Shown: positions 54,506 through 63,684, counted from the stretch's first letter. The stretch is 64,000 bases of DNA from Nocardioidaceae bacterium (GCA_030447865.1 JAUJOD010000002.1:255881-319880), one strand, 5' to 3'. Translations and numbers: made by a program. The notes: generated by a model not told the origin, from the letters alone.

Positions 54506-57277
54506 GTGTTGCAGGGACTCGCCTTCACTTGGGCCCGGTTGCGGCATCAGTGGGGCAGAAGTGCGGCGGTTGTCTTGAGCTTGGCGATCGCGGTCACTGC
54601 ATTTGTGGTGCTCACGTCGACGGCCCGTGAGTCAAGACTAGTGACCGTCCGCACGGTGAACGAGAACTATCGATCAGCCTATGACATCCTCGTCCGGCCA
54701 AAGAACAGTCAAACGGATTTGGAACGATCTGCCGGGCTGGTTCGGCCAAACTACCTCTCGGGGATCTTCGGTGGGATCACCTGGCAGCAGCTACGGGAGA
54801 TACGCCAGATTCCTGGGACGTCCGTGGTGGCACCGATCGCTATGATCGGGCAGGTCCTGCAGACGACTGACGTTCCGGTAGACGTTAGTTCGAGTTTGGG
54901 CGGTGGACGGGACGCGGTCGGCTTCACCTCCTCGTTCGTCAGTGCGCGTGGACAAGCGCGGGCAGCAGGCCCCGCAGGTTATGTCTATGTGACACCCAAC
55001 AGGCTCACGTGGGGCCCGCTGACGGCTCCTTCGCAGTCCTTCGGAGCCGTGGAGCGGCAGGGCCACCGAAGTGTCACCACCTGCCGGCATGCTGCGCCAG
55101 CGCGGCGTTACGGTTCGCCGTTTGAAGCTGCTCGGCTCTGGCAAGTCAGCTGCTGGTCCCGCGTCAGCGGTGATCCGAATGGGGAATGGTCGCCCCTGGG
55201 AAGCTACCGCTACCCCGCATACATCACCGTGTCGATCCCGGTCACTGTTGCCGCAGTGGACCCGGCCGCTGAGGCCGCGCTCGCTGGGCTCGACGGAGCG
55301 GTCGTGGCTGGTCGATACCTCCGTCAGTCAGATCGGCCCGAGCGATTGCCGGCACCAGCCAACGACAGTGTCGCAGTCCCGGTGATCGCGAGTTCCCGCC
55401 CGGTGGTCAACGAGAGGTTGATCGTCAAGGTGCACGAGCTGCCGCGACGAGTGGTCGAGGCGATACACCGAGGGCGGGGCCCTAGCTCGATCCGCCACCG
55501 GATGGCAAGGTTGACCGATCGTCCCGTCCGCATCATCCAGGTGCGTGCGGGCGAGATCGTCAACTCATGGCTGGACGCCGCACGTCTCAACGCTCCAGCT
55601 GTGGACGGTTACTGGGTCCCGGGGCAGGTGGACTACGCCGGCGCAGCCGGTGGAGTGCTGCACCCTCAGCCCACCCGGAATGGCGAACGGACGTGGGCCT
55701 CGAACCTGGGCCGTGGCAGCGGTGGATTTGTCGCGGTCCCTCCGGACGCCCAGGGCACCGCCTATCGAGAACTGTCACCGCATCGGCTGATCAACTCAAC
55801 GACGCGCAAGCACGGCGGCTTGTCGATCCCGGTGCTGGACATCGTTGGCACCTTCGACCCGTACCGAATCCGTGGGTTCTCGGCCCTGTCGCAGGTACCC
55901 CTGGAGACGTACCGTGCCCCAACCGCGACACCGGCCAACCGCGCCACCGAGCGCGCTTTAGGTGGTCAGCCACTGCTGCCGAACATGAATCCGGCAGGAT
56001 ACCTTCAGTCACCGCCCCTGCTGCTGACCACGTTGCGCGGATTGAGGGCATTCCATAACCCCGCTGCATTCACAAGACAGAACACGCCGAAGGCTCCTAT
56101 CAGTGTGGTCCGGGTCCGGGTCGCTGGAGTGACTGGAGCGGACCCGGTGAGCCGTGAACGCATCAGGTTGGTCGCACAACGCATTCAGGAGTCGACCGGA
56201 CTGCACGTCGACATCACCATCGGTTCCTCCCCGGCGCCTCAAGAAGTTCGGCTGCGGGATAGGCCCCTGGGCACACCGCCGTTCACCGTCGTGGAGAACT
56301 GGGTGAAAAAGGGCGTTGCCACGCAGGTAATCGCCGCCATCGACCGCAAGAGCCTTGCCCTTTTCATATTGATCCTGGTTTCGAGCGGGCTGGCCGTGGC
56401 CAACGCCACCAACGCGTCCGTTCGGGCGCGCCGTCGGGAACTAGGTGTGCTTGCGTGTCTGGGCTGGCGCAGACGGACCTTGATTCAGGCAGTGTGCAGC
56501 GAACTACTGATCCTTGGGCTGACCGCTGGCATTATCGGGAGCCTGGCCTCGATCCCGGTGTCCCACGTCTTGGGCTCACCGGTGGGGGCTCCTCGCGCCC
56601 TGTTGGCGGTCCCGGTCGCCCTGCTCGTCGTCTTCATCTCCGGTGTGGCTCCGGCGCTGTGGGTCGGCAGCATCGAGCCAATCTTCGCCGTCCGCCCACC
56701 GGGCTCTCCCCGATTGCCGAAGATTCCGCTGAGGGGAGTCGTCGCCGTAGCGATTTCTGCGTTGATCCGCACTCCCGGACGCTTCATCGCTGCGGCGCTC
56801 AGCGTGTCCCTAGGGATAGCCAGCCTGATTGTCCTGCTGTCGATCGCCCTGGCTTTCCAGGGCGATGTGGTGGGAACCCTGCTCGGAGATGCAGTCGCGC
56901 TCCAGGTCCGCACCCCAGACATCGTGGCGGGCGCATTCATTGCTTTGCTCGGCATCGTCACCGTCCTTGACCTCATTTACCTGGATCTGCGGGAACAGGC
57001 ACCGAAGTACGCCTCCTTGCAGGCCACCGGGTGGACCGACGCCCGGCTCATGGGGCTGCTGGTGTGGCAGGCCGCCCTGACTGGTTTCTGTGGCGCTCTT
57101 GTAGGTGCTGCCGGTGGCATCGCGGCCGTCAACTGGCTCGTCTCGCTGAACCAAGACGTCATCAAAGTCGCCGCTGCCGTCGCAGTAGCCGCCGTCATCA
57201 CGTCTGCTGTCGCCGCGCTCATACCGGCGCTAGCCATCCGCCGACTACCCACCGCGCGGCTGCTGGCAGAGGAGTAG
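54506..57277 (+). CDS. ABC transporter permease with large extracytoplasmic domain
   Basis: FtsX/MacB-type permease of 923 residues from GTG 54506, preceded by GGAAGGGGG. One hydrophobic segment near residues 14-36, then an extracytoplasmic region of roughly 550 residues, then a cluster of hydrophobic segments from about 605 to the end, with a conserved cytosolic LGVLACLGWRRRTLI and ASLQATGWTDARLMGLL coupling-helix pair. This is the two-FtsX-domain layout. Ectodomain of unknown fold with several Cys. No signature for a substrate: peptide, lipid or antibiotic export is possible. Four nt separate it from the ATPase gene. Confidence 0.8.
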   Translation: MLQGLAFTWARLRHQWGRSAAVVLSLAIAVTAFVVLTSTARESRLVTVRTVNENYRSAYDILVRPKNSQTDLERSAGLVRPNYLSGIFGGITWQQLREIRQIPGTSVVAPIAMIGQVLQTTDVPVDVSSSLGGGRDAVGFTSSFVSARGQARAAGPAGYVYVTPNRLTWGPLTAPSQSFGAVERQGHRSVTTCRHAAPARRYGSPFEAARLWQVSCWSRVSGDPNGEWSPLGSYRYPAYITVSIPVTVAAVDPAAEAALAGLDGAVVAGRYLRQSDRPERLPAPANDSVAVPVIASSRPVVNERLIVKVHELPRRVVEAIHRGRGPSSIRHRMARLTDRPVRIIQVRAGEIVNSWLDAARLNAPAVDGYWVPGQVDYAGAAGGVLHPQPTRNGERTWASNLGRGSGGFVAVPPDAQGTAYRELSPHRLINSTTRKHGGLSIPVLDIVGTFDPYRIRGFSALSQVPLETYRAPTATPANRATERALGGQPLLPNMNPAGYLQSPPLLLTTLRGLRAFHNPAAFTRQNTPKAPISVVRVRVAGVTGADPVSRERIRLVAQRIQESTGLHVDITIGSSPAPQEVRLRDRPLGTPPFTVVENWVKKGVATQVIAAIDRKSLALFILILVSSGLAVANATNASVRARRRELGVLACLGWRRRTLIQAVCSELLILGLTAGIIGSLASIPVSHVLGSPVGAPRALLAVPVALLVVFISGVAPALWVGSIEPIFAVRPPGSPRLPKIPLRGVVAVAISALIRTPGRFIAAALSVSLGIASLIVLLSIALAFQGDVVGTLLGDAVALQVRTPDIVAGAFIALLGIVTVLDLIYLDLREQAPKYASLQATGWTDARLMGLLVWQAALTGFCGALVGAAGGIAAVNWLVSLNQDVIKVAAAVAVAAVITSAVAALIPALAIRRLPTARLLAEE

Positions 57278-57280
57278 GAC

Positions 57281-58006
57281 ATGGGCGCCCACACTGACCG
57301 GTCGATGGCCGAGGGAACCGTCGTCCTAGAAGACGTGACCAAGCGCTACCGGCTCGGCGACGGCTCCTGGCTGACCGCGATCGACTGTCCCAACTTTGTC
57401 GCCGAATCTGGGTCCTCCACCGCGTTGGTCGGTCCATCAGGTTCAGGTAAATCGACACTGCTTCATCTAGTCGGCGCGATCGACAAGCCTGACCGGGGCA
57501 GGATTACCGTGGGTGGGCTCGACCTCACGGCACTCAACCGCAGGCAACTCGCCGACTACCGGTCAACGATCGGATTCGTGTTCCAGCAATACCACTTGCT
57601 GCCCGCGATGTCCGCCCTCGACAACGTTATGGCACCCCTCGTCGGACGAAAGGTTTCCTACGACCGCAAACAGCGGGCACTCGAGCTACTCACTTCGGTG
57701 GGACTAGCTGACCGAGCGCACGCCGTGCCAAGCCAGATGTCCGGCGGCCAACAACAACGCGTGGCTATCGCCAGGGCATTGATCAACAACCCAAGACTCT
57801 TGCTTGCCGACGAGCCCACCGGCAACCTGGACGCCACAACTGCCGCAGGGATCATCGAACTGCTACGTGGTCTCCAAGCCGAGCGGGGCATGACCATGAT
57901 CGTCGGCACCCACGATGAGGCAATTGCCAAGAGGTGCGACACCGTGGTGCCGATTGAACAGGGCGCGCTCGATGCCGACCCGGGTCGCCGGCTTTCTTCG
58001 GGTTAA
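57281..58006 (+). CDS. ABC transporter ATP-binding protein (MacB/LolD-type)
   Basis: Nucleotide-binding subunit of 241 residues: Walker A GPSGSGKST, Q-loop FVFQQYHLLP, signature MSGGQQQRVAIARAL, Walker B LLLADEPTGNLD and H-loop THDEA. LolD/MacB group, which pairs with FtsX-type permeases, here the gene just upstream. Complete and not disrupted. Beyond its stop lies debris and then recombinase genes, so the pair looks like transferred cargo. Confidence 0.92.
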   Translation: MGAHTDRSMAEGTVVLEDVTKRYRLGDGSWLTAIDCPNFVAESGSSTALVGPSGSGKSTLLHLVGAIDKPDRGRITVGGLDLTALNRRQLADYRSTIGFVFQQYHLLPAMSALDNVMAPLVGRKVSYDRKQRALELLTSVGLADRAHAVPSQMSGGQQQRVAIARALINNPRLLLADEPTGNLDATTAAGIIELLRGLQAERGMTMIVGTHDEAIAKRCDTVVPIEQGALDADPGRRLSSG

Positions 58007-58033
58007 TCAGCGGCCATCCAACGAGAGGGCGTC

Positions 58034-58086
58034 GCGCGGCGGCGGTGTACTTCGGGCAAGGCATGGCTAATCCTGCGAATGCGACT
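58034..58086 (-). pseudogene. Relic of the 5' end of a DinB/MDMPI gene
   Basis: Aligns with 54089-54142 with about five mismatches and two single-base gaps: same start region (MPCPKYTAAAR versus MPCSQYTAAAL) and the same upstream bases (AATGCG...AGGAT). Only about 11 codons survive. Indicates a second, lost copy. Confidence 0.6.
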
Positions 58087-58089
58087 GCC

Positions 58090-58155
58090 TCAGGCGTCGA
58101 TCGCGTCGGGGTCGAGTTCGTACGCGCCTTGCACGATGAACCTGTTGCACCGGGT
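58090..58155 (-). pseudogene. C-terminal fragment of an unidentified protein
   Basis: On the minus strand a frame ends NRFIVQGAYELDPDAIDA then TGA at 58090-58092. It reads like a real protein tail but has no start and I do not recognise it. It may be debris from a gene cut by the island. Confidence 0.3.
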
Positions 58156-58189
58156 TGTGCTACCCCGACGCGGACCACCGACGCGCCGG

Positions 58190-58241
58190 ATGCCGCTCGG
58201 ACAGCAGCATTATGCCGGTGATCCGTGCGCGGCTTGGTCAT
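58190..58241 (-). pseudogene. Truncated third gene of the recombinase set (DUF6262/TnpC-like)
   Basis: A start codon at 58241 overlaps the stop of the second recombinase as ATGA. The first residues, MTKPRTDHRHNAAVRAAS, resemble the start of the small DUF6262/TnpC-type proteins that follow paired recombinases; the frame then runs into unrelated sequence. Confidence 0.4.
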
Positions 58242-59482
58242 GATGCTTCGTCTTCCGTGAGACCGGTGAGGAGTTTGTCGAAGAGGTTGGCTCGGTGGTG
58301 TTGGCCCTTGGCTTCAGCGTCGTCGTGCTGGGCTTGCAGGGTGGGCCGGAACTCGATGCTGGTCTGGAAGAAGGTGCAGGTTTCGCAGATCGCCTCGAAA
58401 GCGCAGTCGAGCTCGGCTGGTCGGGTGCAGTGGCCGTTGCCGAGTAGGCGGTGGTGCTCGCGGCGCAGTCGGGCCATCTTCGGTCCGATGGTGTCGGCGG
58501 GCAGAGGCTCGGCTTGCGCGTAGAGGGCGTCGACCTGGTCGGTGACGGCGAAGTACTCATCTGCGACGGTGCGGTTGGCGATCTTGGCGTAGCGCAGGGT
58601 CATGTCCATGCTGCGGTGGCCGAGCATCGCCGCGATCGCTTCCAGGCTCATTCCGCGGTTGATGGCCTGGGTGGCCAGGGTGTGCCGCAGCTGGTGGGGG
58701 TGGATGTGCGGCAGTCCGGCGGCGGCGCCAGCCTTGTTCAAGAACCGGGTGACTGTGTGCCGGTCCAACGGCCGGCCGTTCTCTCCCGGGAGCAGCAGCG
58801 GATGATCTGCTGGGACGTGGGCGGCGCGGTAGTCGTCGATCAGCTGCACCAGGTGTGGGTGCAGCGGCAGGTAGCGGTCCTCGCGGAGCTTGCCGACCGG
58901 GACGTGCAGCCAGGGCGCGGCGCCGATCTGGACCACGGCGTCAGCGGGGAGCGCAGTGAACTCGCTGACCCGCAGCCCGGTGCGCAGGAGAACCTCGACG
59001 GTGACCCTCACCAGCAGCCGCTTGTCGTTCGCAGCGGTGCGCAGCAGCTTCGCGGCCGCGGCGTCGTCGAGTGCCTTGGGCAGCGGATGGTCCTGTCGGG
59101 GCAGGTCGCCGGGGAACATCGGCACCCGTAGTGGCGCCTCGTCCCAGCCCCATTCGTCGATGCGGACGAAGAACATCCGCAAGGTGCCGAGCCGGTGCGC
59201 CAGGGTGGCGGTGGTGACCCGGGCCTTGTTCTGTCCGGGTCGTTTGGCCAACCAGGGCTTGTAGTCCTCGACGTGCCGCCGGGTCACCTGCGCGATGGAG
59301 GTGACCTCGGGGGCGGTCTCGACGAGGAACCCAGCGAACGCTCGCAGTGCCTGGTCGGTGTTGTTCACGCTGCCCGGTCTGAGCACGCAGGCGATCTGCT
59401 CGAGGTAGCGACGCATCGGCTCGGTGATCTGCGGGCGCGCCGCCAGTTCCGGCCAGGTGGGCAGCAGCAGCGGCCCGCTCAC
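58238..59482 (-). CDS. Tyrosine recombinase, TnpB-like (second of pair)
   Basis: Phage-integrase-type recombinase of 414 residues. Core-binding domain to about 140; catalytic RTGLRVSE, HPHQLRHTLAT (H-x-x-R) and LGHRSMDMTLRYAK with the nucleophile Tyr. A C-terminal extension has Cys at HCTRPAELDCAFEAICETC, a likely zinc-binding element seen in Tn554-type TnpB recombinases. GTG 59482 overlaps the first recombinase stop (GTGA). Intact; may move the adjacent exporter genes. Confidence 0.88.
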   Translation of the reverse strand: MSGPLLLPTWPELAARPQITEPMRRYLEQIACVLRPGSVNNTDQALRAFAGFLVETAPEVTSIAQVTRRHVEDYKPWLAKRPGQNKARVTTATLAHRLGTLRMFFVRIDEWGWDEAPLRVPMFPGDLPRQDHPLPKALDDAAAAKLLRTAANDKRLLVRVTVEVLLRTGLRVSEFTALPADAVVQIGAAPWLHVPVGKLREDRYLPLHPHLVQLIDDYRAAHVPADHPLLLPGENGRPLDRHTVTRFLNKAGAAAGLPHIHPHQLRHTLATQAINRGMSLEAIAAMLGHRSMDMTLRYAKIANRTVADEYFAVTDQVDALYAQAEPLPADTIGPKMARLRREHHRLLGNGHCTRPAELDCAFEAICETCTFFQTSIEFRPTLQAQHDDAEAKGQHHRANLFDKLLTGLTEDEAS

Positions 59483-60588
59483 CGGGCGCTCCCACCGATA
59501 GTGTTCGGCTGGCCGGCGTAGAGCTGGGCGTCGAGCACCTCGGCGGCCTTCCGATACTGAGAGGCCAGCCAGTCATCGGCCAGATGCAGGTAGATCCGGG
59601 TGGACTCGATCGAGGCATGCCCGGCCTGGGCCTGAACCGCCTCCAGCGCCATGCCGGCCTCCCGGAGACGGGTCAGGCAGGTGTGCCGCAGCTCGTGACA
59701 GGTCGCATGCGCGAGGCCGGCGCGGCGTCGGGCGCCGGTGAGTACCTCGTCCAAGCCCTTGGCGGACAAGGGTCTCCCACGGTTGGGTCCCTTGAGCACC
59801 ACGAACACCCGGTCGGTGTCCGCGCCGGCTGGCCGCTCGGTCTCCAAGTAGGCCGCGACCGCGGTGAAGAACCGCGTCGAGACCGGGACCAGTCGCTGAT
59901 GTCCGCCCTTGCCGTCGGCGATGAACACTCGCCGTTCGGCGACCCGTAGGTCCTCCAGCCGCAAGCCCAGCACCTCACAGCGGCGCAGCCCACCGAACAC
60001 CATCGCGGCCACCATCGACTGGTCCCGGTGCCTGCGCAGTGCGGCGGTCAACGCATCCACCTCGGCCGGGGTGAGGATCCGCGGCAGCCTGCGGGTCCGT
60101 CGAGTCAGTGGCACCCCCTGCCCCGGCCGGGACCGCTCCCGTCGTGTCGGCAGACCCCGGAGCACCGGGTTCGCGGTGACGTCTCCACGAGCCTGCAGGT
60201 AGCCGAAGAAGCCGGAGATAATCGACAACCGTCGCGCCACCGTGCTGATCGCCACCCCGCTGTGCTCCTCGCCCCCATCCACCGGCTGCACGATCGCTCC
60301 GTCCCTGCGGCCGGTGCGCTGGGCAGTAATGAACCCGAGCACGTCGGCCGACCGCACCTCCCTTGGTGGCTTACCGACGACGGTAAAGAACACCCGCAGG
60401 TCATACGCGGCGGCCAGCACCGTGTTCGGTCGACACCGGCCCTCCAAGAACTCCAGGTAGTCGTCGACCAACGGCATCGAGAGCCGCACCACCGGTTCGC
60501 CGGACGGTCCTCGAGAACGGACAGGCACGGATCGGACAACGACATCTCTAGGCCTCCAGCTCCATCGACAGGCAGCCACACGGCTCAT
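59479..60588 (-). CDS. Tyrosine recombinase, TnpA-like (first of pair)
   Basis: Recombinase of 369 residues from ATG 60588, which has AGGACA upstream; other starts at 60639 and further in are possible. SAM-like core-binding domain about 40-150, then GGLRRCEVLGL (first Arg), CHELRHTCLTRL, AGHASIESTRIYLHL with the Tyr nucleophile. Two recombinases with overlapping ends, then a truncated DUF6262-like gene, copy the TnpA-TnpB-TnpC design of Tn554-like elements. Element ends were not located. Confidence 0.87.
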   Translation of the reverse strand: MSRVAACRWSWRPRDVVVRSVPVRSRGPSGEPVVRLSMPLVDDYLEFLEGRCRPNTVLAAAYDLRVFFTVVGKPPREVRSADVLGFITAQRTGRRDGAIVQPVDGGEEHSGVAISTVARRLSIISGFFGYLQARGDVTANPVLRGLPTRRERSRPGQGVPLTRRTRRLPRILTPAEVDALTAALRRHRDQSMVAAMVFGGLRRCEVLGLRLEDLRVAERRVFIADGKGGHQRLVPVSTRFFTAVAAYLETERPAGADTDRVFVVLKGPNRGRPLSAKGLDEVLTGARRRAGLAHATCHELRHTCLTRLREAGMALEAVQAQAGHASIESTRIYLHLADDWLASQYRKAAEVLDAQLYAGQPNTIGGSAR

Positions 60589-60657
60589 CGAAATGTCCTG
60601 AAAGATCACCGGCATAACGAGCAGATCCGGATGGGCCACGATTCTTGATGGGTGCCG

Positions 60658-61014
60658 TTAGTAGTGCCTCGCAGCGCCTGACCGACGCCACCATGTCGCC
60701 AGCAATCCAGCCGCAATCAGGGCAAGCGCCGCGGTCACCACGCCTAAGACTCGTGCGTCATCTGCGTCTTCCTGGTGGCCGCTTGTCGCGGCCGCGAGCC
60801 ATATGAGGCCAGCGACGGCGGCGAGGAGAGCAGCGCCAGTTCCGCACTTCATGAGGCCACGATTGCGTTGGCGGCGCTCGGCGAGCAAGGGCCGTCGCCA
60901 CAGGACTTCTGCCGCTTGGTTCCTGGCCGCTAGTCCCAAGACGTCCAGGACGACGTACCCAAGGAGGAAAAGAACTGCGAGTCCGACGGTTCCGAGCACC
61001 CCGACGGGCTCCAT
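60658..61014 (-). CDS. Small three-TM membrane protein
   Basis: Membrane protein of 118 residues with three hydrophobic segments (about 7-27, 58-78, 88-107) and a basic middle loop (RRPLLAERRQRNRG). Not recognised. ATG 61014 follows TAAAGT by 6 nt. It lies between parE and the recombinases, on the same strand; GC and codon use are ordinary, so probably chromosomal. Confidence 0.6.
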   Translation of the reverse strand: MEPVGVLGTVGLAVLFLLGYVVLDVLGLAARNQAAEVLWRRPLLAERRQRNRGLMKCGTGAALLAAVAGLIWLAAATSGHQEDADDARVLGVVTAALALIAAGLLATWWRRSGAARHY

Positions 61015-61020
61015 GAGCCC

Positions 61021-61026
61021 ACTTTA
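61021..61026 (-). promoter_or_regulatory. Putative -10 hexamer for the small membrane gene
   Basis: TAAAGT on the minus strand, 6 nt before the ATG at 61014. Confidence 0.45.
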
Positions 61027-61065
61027 GGTCAGACGCGCGGGCATGGATCCGAGGCCACCGTGTGC

Positions 61066-61081
61066 CCGCTCATCGGAGCGG
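61066..61081 (-). terminator. Possible hairpin terminator after parE
   Basis: CCGCTC-CGAT-GAGCGG on the minus strand, 5 nt past the parE stop: a 6-bp GC-rich stem with a 4-nt loop and no U-tract, as in many actinobacterial intrinsic terminators. Confidence 0.4.
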
Positions 61082-61086
61082 ACGGG

Positions 61087-63165
61087 TCAAACGTCGAGAT
61101 CCTCAACGCTCAAGTGTCCTCCGTTACTAATGACGAAGTCCTTGCGCGGTGCGACGTCGTTGCCCATGAGCAGCTCGAAGACGCGTTCGGCGTCGTCGGC
61201 GTCGTCGATCGTGATGCGCCGCAACGTGCGGTGGCGGGGGTCCATGGTGGTCTCAGCGAGCTGATCCGCATCCATCTCGCCGAGGCCCTTGTAGCGCTGA
61301 ACTGGGTCCTTCCAGCGGACTCCCTTCTTCGAGAGCTCGGCGAGCCGTCGCTGCAGCTCGTCGTCGGAGTACGTGTACACGTATTTCGGCATCCCCTTCT
61401 TCGGGTTGGAGAGCTCGATGCGATGCAGTGGCGGTACGGCGGAGTAGACGCGCCCCTTCTCGAGCAGCGGATGCATGTGCTTGTGGAACAACGTCGCCAG
61501 CAGGCACCTGATATGGCTCCCGTCAGTGTCGGCGTCGGCCATGAACACGATCTTGCCGTAGCGGACCGCGTCAAGGTCGAACGTGCGGCCGCTGCCGGCG
61601 CCGACCACCTGAATGATGGCCGCGCACTCGGCGTTCTGGAGCATCTCGCCGGGAGACTTCTTCTGGGTGTTGAGGATCTTGCCCCGGACCGGCAATAGCG
61701 CTTGGTACTCGGAGTTGCGAGCAAGCTTCGCGGTGCCCAGCGCGGAGTCACCCTCGACGATGAACAACTCGCTGCGATCGACGTCGTTGCTACGACAGTC
61801 GGCAAGCTTGGCCGGCAGCGCGCTGGACTCGAGAGCGTTCTTGCGCCGCTGGGTGTCGCGCTGCTGACGTGCCGCCACGCGGGTGCGCGCGGCGTTGACG
61901 ACTTTCTCCATCACCGCCCGCGCCTGCGGCTTCTCTGCTTTCTTGGTCGAGGTGAGGAAAGCCTTCAGCTGCGCCGACACCACCTTGGTCACAATCCGGG
62001 CGGCGGCGGGCGTACCGAGCACCTCCTTGGTCTGGCCCTCGAACTGAGGCTCGGCCAGCCGCACGGCGACCACGGCGGTCAGACCCTCCAGGACGTCGTC
62101 CTTGATCACGTCAGCTTCGCCCGCCTTCAGCAGCCGGGTGGACCGGATGACGTCGTTGAAGGTCTTGGTGAGGGCCCGCTCGAACCCCACGACGTGGGTG
62201 CCGCCCTTCGGAGTGGCAATGACATTGACGAACGACCGCAGCTCGGTGTCGTACCCGCTTCCCCAGCGCAACGCTACGTCGACGGCGAGTTCACGGTCTA
62301 CGTCCTGCGGGCTCATCTGGCCGGCGGCGTCGAGCAGGGGGACGGTCTCGGTGAAGGACTCCGAGCCCTGAAGCCGCAGAACACTCGTGACCGGTTCATC
62401 GACTGCCAGGTATTCGCAGAACTCGGCGATGCCGCCGTCATGGCGGAACCGCTCCTCGACCACCTCGTGGCCGCGCTCGTCGCGGACGGTGATGTCGAGT
62501 CCCGGCACGATGAACGAGGTTTGCCGCGCCCGGGTCACGAGCTCGTCGTAGGCAAAGACTGCGTCACGGGTGAACACCTGTCGGTCGGGCCAGAACCGCA
62601 CCCGGGTGCCGCTTACGCCCTTCTTCACCCGACCGCTCTTGGCCATGCCCGACTGCGGCCTGAACTCAGCGGTTGGGCCAACGCCGGCGAAGACACCCGG
62701 AACGCCGCGCCGGAACGACATCGTCCAGGTGGCAGGACTCCGGTCGACCGCAACGTCGACGCGAGCGGAGAGCGCGTTGACCACCGATGCGCCGACACCG
62801 TGCAGGCCGCCGGTGGCGACGTAGGACCCGCCACCGAACTTCCCCCCTGCGTGCAGCCTGGTGTAGACAACCTCGACACCGGACAGCCCTGTCTTCGGCT
62901 CGGTGTCGACGGGGATGCCGCGCCCGTCGTCTCGCACCTCTGCTGAGCCATCGGAGTGCAAGATCACGACGATGTTGCGGCATTGTCCGGCCAACGCCTC
63001 GTCGACACTGTTGTCGATGATCTCCCACAGGCAGTGCATGAGCCCGCGGGTGTCGGTCGAGCCGATGTACATGCCGGGGCGCTTGCGGACCGCGTCGAGG
63101 CCTTCGAGCACCAGCAGGTGACGGGCGTTGTACGACGCATCGACGGCGGATCCGCGCGCTACCAC
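61087..63165 (-). CDS. parE: DNA topoisomerase IV subunit B (ParE-type)
   Basis: ATPase subunit of type IIA topoisomerase, 692 residues. GHKL ATPase motifs EIIDNSVDEALAG near 48, DDGRGIPVD near 78 and GGLHGVGASVVNALS; transducer domain; TOPRIM with LFIVEGDSALG and DADTDG. C-terminal GyrB/ParE signature QRYKGLGEMDADQL. GTG 63165 has AGGAGG 6 nt upstream. Partner of the ParC at 47 kb; in Streptomyces the two lie similarly apart. The 288-nt gap to the next gene has no supported gene. Confidence 0.95.
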   Translation of the reverse strand: MVARGSAVDASYNARHLLVLEGLDAVRKRPGMYIGSTDTRGLMHCLWEIIDNSVDEALAGQCRNIVVILHSDGSAEVRDDGRGIPVDTEPKTGLSGVEVVYTRLHAGGKFGGGSYVATGGLHGVGASVVNALSARVDVAVDRSPATWTMSFRRGVPGVFAGVGPTAEFRPQSGMAKSGRVKKGVSGTRVRFWPDRQVFTRDAVFAYDELVTRARQTSFIVPGLDITVRDERGHEVVEERFRHDGGIAEFCEYLAVDEPVTSVLRLQGSESFTETVPLLDAAGQMSPQDVDRELAVDVALRWGSGYDTELRSFVNVIATPKGGTHVVGFERALTKTFNDVIRSTRLLKAGEADVIKDDVLEGLTAVVAVRLAEPQFEGQTKEVLGTPAAARIVTKVVSAQLKAFLTSTKKAEKPQARAVMEKVVNAARTRVAARQQRDTQRRKNALESSALPAKLADCRSNDVDRSELFIVEGDSALGTAKLARNSEYQALLPVRGKILNTQKKSPGEMLQNAECAAIIQVVGAGSGRTFDLDAVRYGKIVFMADADTDGSHIRCLLATLFHKHMHPLLEKGRVYSAVPPLHRIELSNPKKGMPKYVYTYSDDELQRRLAELSKKGVRWKDPVQRYKGLGEMDADQLAETTMDPRHRTLRRITIDDADDAERVFELLMGNDVAPRKDFVISNGGHLSVEDLDV

Positions 63166-63453
63166 CCGATGCCTCCTGACCTGCGGCTACGGCTCTCGTG
63201 CCCGGCCGTCCGTCTTTCGGCGAACGATACCTACCGCCGCCGACATGACCGCGGTGCCCACGCCGAGATGTTCGACACGCGCGATGCATTTGGATCGACG
63301 TCCAATGGATGGCACGGTGGAAGGACCACCATGCGTCGGAGGTGGCAGGAGCCGCAGCTCACGCGACTCCGCGCCCAGGCCGGGAATGTCGGTTCCCGGT
63401 TGGAGGTTGTATCAGCCGAGACGACGTTCGACACGTACGGGAAAGAGGTTCAG

Positions 63454-63684
63454 GTGACCACAGCAGTCGCACCTTCTCCGCAGTTCACCGCCCTGGACCG
63501 TTGTGACCGGTGCGGAGCCCAGGCCTACGTGCGCGTCGAGCTCGCCCGAGGCGGTGAGCTGCTCTTTTGTGCACACCACGCGCGGGAGCACGCTGACAAG
63601 CTGCAGCAGGTAGCCGCCGCCATCCAAGATGAGACCGGACGCCTCACGGCAACCCGCGCAACTGCGGGCAACGACGAGCCCTGA
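63454..63684 (+). CDS. Small zinc-finger protein (DUF7455)
   Basis: Protein of 76 residues with a CxxC pair and a Cys/His pair: DRCDRCGAQAYVRV and LLFCAHHAREH, a likely zinc knuckle. It matches the DUF7455 family found near parE and the principal sigma factor gene in actinobacteria. Function unknown. GTG 63454 has AAAGAGG upstream; the longer in-frame ORF is antisense to parE. Confidence 0.78.
   Translation: MTTAVAPSPQFTALDRCDRCGAQAYVRVELARGGELLFCAHHAREHADKLQQVAAAIQDETGRLTATRATAGNDEP

Noticed and set aside
58210-58560. 116-codon frame overlapping the second recombinase, considered as TnpC
   Set aside because: Lies inside the recombinase gene in another frame and is Ser/Thr/Pro-rich; not protein-like.
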